A stretch of 64,000 nt of DNA from Viola odorata. Its lineage: Eukaryota; Streptophyta; Magnoliopsida; Malpighiales; Violaceae. Position numbers and translations under genes: made by a program. The stretch's first letter is position 1, and each line of letters begins with the position of its first letter. Below the pieces are notes generated by a model. It was given only the letters and a program-made list of their open reading frames with translations. It was not told the DNA's origin and searched no databases. This document shows positions 59,087-64,000 of the stretch, one piece after another. The stretch spans positions 54,229,002 to 54,293,001 of the forward strand of contig OY829542.1 of NCBI GenBank assembly GCA_963691705.1. Direction: 5' to 3'.

Positions 59087-60521
59087 GTGAGATTTGACTG
59101 GGTCGATAATAGAGTGGACATAGAGATTGCCTTAGACCAGCAGTACATTGGAGCATCGGCTGTTAGATGCAGTCTAAGTCGGCGTAGCAGGAGGATAGTG
59201 AAGCCCGGTCGGATCAGACATCAGGCTCTGACCTATGCGCCAAACACTAGCAGGTCCGGTTTTTCCAAGACAAACAACACGATAAACAGTGGACCTAGGG
59301 CACGCACCTTGGCTGAGGTGGTGAAGGGACATCCAAGAGCGGGGACTAAAGAGGACAACAGAACAAATAGGGGAAAAGAGGGGAAGAGGACGATGACTAG
59401 CCACTGGAACGTTCCCTTGGACCAACATACGAAAAGGATAGCAGGGACTAAGGAGGTTGGTTTGGAGGACGTAGACACCTCGTCCTTGAAGCCAGGGGAG
59501 GCTGAGGTCATTGATTTACAACCTCATAAGGAAAATCTAGATTGGCTATGTAGAAGCGCTGTAGGTATTCTGAAACGCATTGAAGATATCCCTGAAATTC
59601 AAGAACTGGTTCTTGAGATGGGGTGGATCTATGAAACGAGGGTCATGGGTCGTGGTCTTATCCTTTTGGAATTCGACAGGGACTCTGAGTATGAGAAGGC
59701 GATGATAATAACTAATCCTGCTATAGACGAAATATTCACCAAAGTGGCGAGCTGGAATGAGATATCAGGAGATGGTGGGCGCCTCTGCTGGGTTCAATGT
59801 GTAGGAGTACCTATTCAAGTGTGGGGTCAAGCCACATTTGAAACACTAGGAAACCGGATAGGAGGCTTGGTGGTAATTGATGATACCACAACTGCCAGAA
59901 AACGTTTGGACGTAGGCCGAATTCTAGTAACAACATCTTCCCAAATCGTTGACTTGGAAATCCTTTTTAGTGGAAGGAGTGATTAGCAAGATCATATGCA
60001 AAGAGGAACCTTTACAAGGGGCTATATCGAATCTCGATTGGATGATAGGAGCGCACAACAAGGAAGATGACTGGGAGGACGAAGAAGAAGTAGACGAGGT
60101 CATTAGGGACTCATGTAGTGCACAGGCAGAAGCTGATCCGGTCGAATTAGGCCCTAGAGAACACCATATATCAGCAGATACCATTTGCGCAGACACACAA
60201 CTGGAAATTGACACCATTAGAAAAACTCATATTCCTGAACATCCAACCTCGTTCGTCACCTCTAGAGCTCGTAAAATGAAGAAGTTGGTGGGTACAACGG
60301 GAAGTTTAGAGACGACAAATTCGAGAGAAGGATCATGGACAAATGGGAACAAAATCGAGGACGTGGACATTACCAATATAAACCGTGTGTTTGACACAAC
60401 GCTGCTGGAGGGACAGACTTGGGAAATTGGTAAAGCTTTGTCGCTAACCACTCATGCAAATGAGGCTGCCTTACGCGCTTTTGAAAAAGAAAGGTTTGAG
60501 GGGGAAGTGGAACACTTCTAA
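59087..60521 (+). pseudogene. LINE ORF1 (copy 3), 5'-truncated and frameshifted
   Basis: The first part (to about 59960) carries RFDWVDNRVDIEIALDQQYIG, LCWVQCVGVPIQVWG and VVIDDTTTARKRLDVGRI, parallel to copy 2. A frameshift near 59965 moves the frame to the second part (59949-60521), which ends with SLTTHANEAALRAFEKERF. The start codon and the first ~65 residues are missing. Confidence 0.8.
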
Positions 60522-60560
60522 GCTGGACAGGTGTCCTTGTCGCGTCTTTAGTCTTCATCA

Positions 60561-63500
60561 ATGGTACGTTTATTGTCTTGGAATTGTAGAGGGTTGCTAT
60601 CAATGATTAAAAGGAGATTTATTAAAAAATCAATTCAGCGTGAGAAGCTAGACGTCGTGTTCCTGCAAGAAACTAAAAGGAATCATATTAATGAATTCCT
60701 TATTGCCTCCATGTGGAAGTCAAACGAGATGAATTGGACTTGGATCCCTGCGACTGGGAGATCAAGTGGGCTCGTTGCCATGTGGGACACAAGAGCGTTT
60801 GAAGTCAATGTGCAGATCAAGAGAGACCGTTTCATTTGGTTGGAGGGGAGATTTACCGAGTCCGATTTCTGATGTGTAATGGTAAACATTTATGCTTATA
60901 ACGAGATAGTTAGTAGAGCTCAGTTATGGACTCATCTTCGAGAATTAATAGCGACCAGTAATTTTCCAGTTCTAATCGCGGGAGACTTTAATGAAGTCCT
61001 CACTCCGGCTGAAAGAAGTAATGGCGGTAGCATCACTAGGAGTATGCAGGATTTTCAGAATTGGGTTCATGGCGGTAACTTGACAGAAATTCAGCTGCTG
61101 GGAAGGCGTTTCACTTGGGCTAACGCTGTGTGTCGTAGTAGACTGGACAGGGTGTTCATGTAGGTGGGGTGGAACTCTGTGTTCCCTCGTCTTCAACTAT
61201 CAGCGCTGGGAAAACACACATCCGATCACGCTCCATTGCTGCTTAGTTATAATCGTGTGGACTGGGGCCCCAAACCTTTTAGAGATCTTGCGGTTTGGTG
61301 GGACGTGGAGGGCTTTAATGACTTGGTTTCGGGGCTGTGGTCAGAAGCTACGAATATTTTTCTTGGGAATTTTCAGGTATTAAAAAAATTAAGATGGATT
61401 AAAATGAGGTTGCGTAGCTGGAATCGAGATGTTTTCGGGAATATAGCCACTAGGATCAAGGATTTACAGGCTCGGATGACGTTCCTAGACAACCTAGCGG
61501 ATGAAAGATATCTAACAAAGGAGGAACTTTTAGAGAAGGGCGAGGCTGAAGCGGCCCTATGGGAGAAACAGAGCGAAGAGAGCCGTATGCGGCAGCAGAA
61601 AGCGAGGGCCCGTTGGGATTCTCAGGGAGACCGCAACACTAGGTATTTTCACCAAATCGCGTTGTGCACGAATAGGAGGAATAACATCACTGAAATTCTG
61701 GAGGACAATGTTAAACTGACTGCGCCACCAGAGGTTAAATCTGCTGCAGTCAAGTATTATTCCAACTTTTTCAAGGCTGTAACTTGGGATAGACCGCGCA
61801 TGCAAGACTTGGGTTTCAAGAAGCTGAGCTCTTAGCAGTCCAGTTGGCTTGACAGGGAGGTCTTGGGGGGCTGAAATCTAGGAGGCAGTTAAGCAATGTG
61901 GGGGTGACAAATCTCTTAGGCCCGATAAGTACTCATTTATGTTCATCTAGAAAGCGTGGAGTACTATTGGTGGAGACTTGTGTTCTATGGTTTCGGATTT
62001 CTTCAGGACGGGCAGATTCCCTTAAGTTGCAAATTCTTCTTTTCTCACTTTGATTCCGAAAGTTAGCGCAGCCAAGAGGTTCAGTGAATATCGGCCTATT
62101 AGCTTAGTAAGCAGTACATACAAAATCATAGCCAAGATCCTTGCTAACCGGCTTGGGTCTGTTATCACTTCTGTGATCAGCGACACGCAACACGGGTTTC
62201 TTCAAGGGAACAGTACGCTGGACTGTGTCATGATAGCTAACGAAGTCACCCATTTCCTTAAGTCAAGCCGTCGGCAAGGCTTTCTATTCAAGTTTGACTT
62301 CGAGAAGGCTTATGACTCTATCGAATGGAGTTACCTGGACGACATTTTGAGCCATATGGGGTTCAGCGCCAAGTGGCGAGGTTGGGTTAAACAGTGCCTT
62401 GGCACAGCTAGGGTCTCTGTCCTCATTAATGGGTCTCCGACTCAGGAATTTGGAGTGGGGCGTGGTTTGAGACAGGGGTGTCTGATGTCTCCATTTCTGT
62501 TTAACATAGCCGCAGAAGGGTTGAACCAACTATTCATTAGAGCCAAGTCGGGAGGACTACTTCGGGGTATCGGGAATGAGACACGAGGGTGGGATATTAC
62601 TCACCTTCAATTTGCAGACGACACATTAGTATTTGTTAACAACGACGAAGAGGAAATTCAGTGTGTCAAAGAGTTACTGCGATGGTTTGATGCTTTCTCT
62701 AGTCTTAAGGTCAATTATTTCAAGAGTACCTTAGTGGGGGTTAACATGTTTAGACACCTGGGGACAACAATGGCTCGTAGAGCAGGTTGTAAATACGAGA
62801 TTTTGCCATTCAAGTACCTGGGGTCCTATGTGGGGATGAACCCGAAGAGACTTTCTAGTTGGGATTTCTTACTAATGAATATTCAGAAGAAATTGGCAAC
62901 GTGGAAGGGGTCTTTATTATCAGTGAGTGGGAGAACAACCTTAGTTAAATCAGTCTTAACGAGTTTGCCAGTTTACAACATGTCCATCTACCGCATGCCT
63001 AAGGGCATCATTCGGAGGTGTAACCAAATCATGGCACGATTTCTTTGGAGTAGTGATGAGCACCGCCAGGGGTTAACGAAGGTGAAGTGGTCGAAAGTTA
63101 TCAGACCAAAAGACTTGGGAGGGCTGGGGTTGGGGTGCATGCAGACTCGCAATGAAGCTCTTCTCTTGAAATGGGTTTGGGGTCTCTTGGCAGGGGAAAA
63201 AAAGAAATGGGTAGATATAGTGCGCAAAGAATACAACATCACCACGCTGGGGGACTTCTGGATTCAAGACAACGCGACCCTTTCTACCATCTGGAGCGAC
63301 ATCATTCGGATGTGTGGGAGATCTTCCTCCTTGTTTGGGAATGGATCCCAAACATTCAGCTAGCTATCGGCTCTAGGGAGTCAGTTAGATTTTGGTGGGA
63401 TCCTTGGGCTGCTCATGCTCCGTTGGCCCTCAAATACCCCCGGTTGTATTCTATCACCAGTAACAGGATGGGAGTTATCCGAGAGTTCGGATCTTGGCAA

Positions 63501-64000
63501 GACTCAGGATGGCATTGGCAAATACCTTGGAGACGGGGGCCTATTTGAGTGGGAGGTGGACGAGGCAAAAGATATGCAGGAGTCCCTGCTTCTTCCAAAC
63601 AGAAACACTAGCGCTTGCCAGCTACGCTGGAAGTTAGAAAGATCGGGTGAGTTTTCTGTCAAATCTATTTGCAAGGCCATTGAACAGATTAGACACGGAC
63701 ACCTTAAAAACGACAACCTTCTCACATGTTGGTGGGGGACTATTCCTTATCAGGTTGAGTTCTTCACGTGGTTAGTCTTGCAAGACCGTATCGCCACTCG
63801 GGAGTTCCTTAGGAAGCGCAACATCCTTACTGAGGACACCTGTCCTATGTGCTCTACCTGTGAGGAGAACACTCACCATTTATTCCTTCACTGCTGTAAG
63901 GTAAACCTGATGTGGGAAGCTATCACGCGTTGGGTCGGGATTGATTGGGCTCATCCGAGGCACGTGGAAGACTTGTGGCTTAGCTGGCACAGGATGTTTC
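60561..64000 (+). pseudogene. LINE ORF2: endonuclease, reverse transcriptase, zf-RVT (copy 3, partial)
   Basis: Begins MVRLLSWNCRGLL at 60561. Endonuclease motifs LQETKRN, IYAYNE, GDFNEV and SDHAPLLL are present. In-frame stops occur at 60870 and 61161, a third at 61833, and a badly decayed stretch spans 61836-62050. From 62050 to 63363 the reverse transcriptase is open for 437 codons with KFDFEKAYDSIEW, GLRQGCLMSPFLFN and catalytic FADDTLVFVN. A frameshift near 63330 and another near 63538 follow. From 63538 the frame is open to the window edge and contains the zinc cluster CPMCSTC...HHLFLHC. It is the longest open RT segment of the three LINEs. Confidence 0.87.

Larger units (their letters stand above)
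59081..64000 (+). mobile_element. L1-type LINE, 5'-truncated, running off the window (copy 3)
   Basis: A + strand element whose first recognisable residues, GFVRFDWVDNRVDIE, lie inside the RRM-like part of ORF1, so the 5' end is truncated. ORF1 and ORF2 follow in the same order and with the same motifs as copy 2. The 3' end and target duplication are beyond position 64000. Confidence 0.88.

Noticed and set aside
1..64000. CRISPR array, rRNA or tRNA genes
   Set aside because: No regularly spaced direct repeats of CRISPR type and no recognisable rRNA or complete tRNA sequence were seen.

Overview
The window is nuclear DNA of a flowering plant, most likely a eudicot. This rests on two intron-containing, plant-type genes (a nitrate/peptide-transporter-family gene and an ORP1-class oxysterol-binding-protein gene), AT-rich intergenic DNA, and a dense load of plant-type transposable elements. 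There are no bacterial operons, rRNA genes or CRISPR arrays, and I recognise no tRNA gene.

Layout. (1) 7-4413: a Mutator-like DNA transposon with ~410-bp inverted ends, a decayed transposase on the + strand and a GRF zinc-finger ORF plus a coiled-coil ORF on the - strand. (2) 4414-9200: AT-rich DNA with a foldback MITE. (3) 9200-17040: an older minus-strand retroelement remnant split by a young 6.6-kb Ty3/gypsy (Athila/Tat-like) gag-protease element with 1253-bp LTRs and a CCCTC target duplication. (4) 17114-21418: a 5'-truncated L1-type LINE (-) with a 15-bp target duplication. (5) 21434-27151: intergenic DNA with three Stowaway-like MITEs and an RNase-H-type fragment. (6) 27152-32273: a Ty1/copia element with decayed gag-pol, ending about 110 bp upstream of the TATA box of the next gene. 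(7) 32505-36683: a five-exon NPF6 (NRT1.1/NRT1.3-like) transporter gene (+). (8) 39754-46704: a ten-exon PH-ORD oxysterol-binding-protein-related gene (-), convergent with the NPF gene. (9) 49426-54969: a nearly full-length L1-type LINE (-). (10) 55000-56500: a hAT-like terminus and an LTR-like fragment. (11) 59081-64000: a third, 5'-truncated LINE (+) running off the window.

Only the NPF6 and ORP genes look like intact cellular genes, and both reconstruct into clean reading frames across all introns (587 and 752 residues). The three LINEs belong to one plant L1 lineage: an ORF1 with an RRM-like start, and an ORF2 with endonuclease, reverse transcriptase and a zf-RVT-like C-terminus. All are broken by stops and frameshifts.

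The most unusual signal is inside the gag-protease LTR element. A short paired motif, 9-bp arm / 8-bp loop / 9-bp arm built on CTTGGCC...GGCCAAG, recurs at about a dozen places in LTRs, leader, coding region and 3' non-coding region. The GGCC cores are exactly 12 bp apart, and inside the gene the motif is read in two different frames. Other points of note are the two-gene MULE with a GRF finger, two MITE copies whose termini differ from each other but covary within each copy, and a tyrosine in the NPF protein at the position of the NRT1.1 nitrate-binding histidine.
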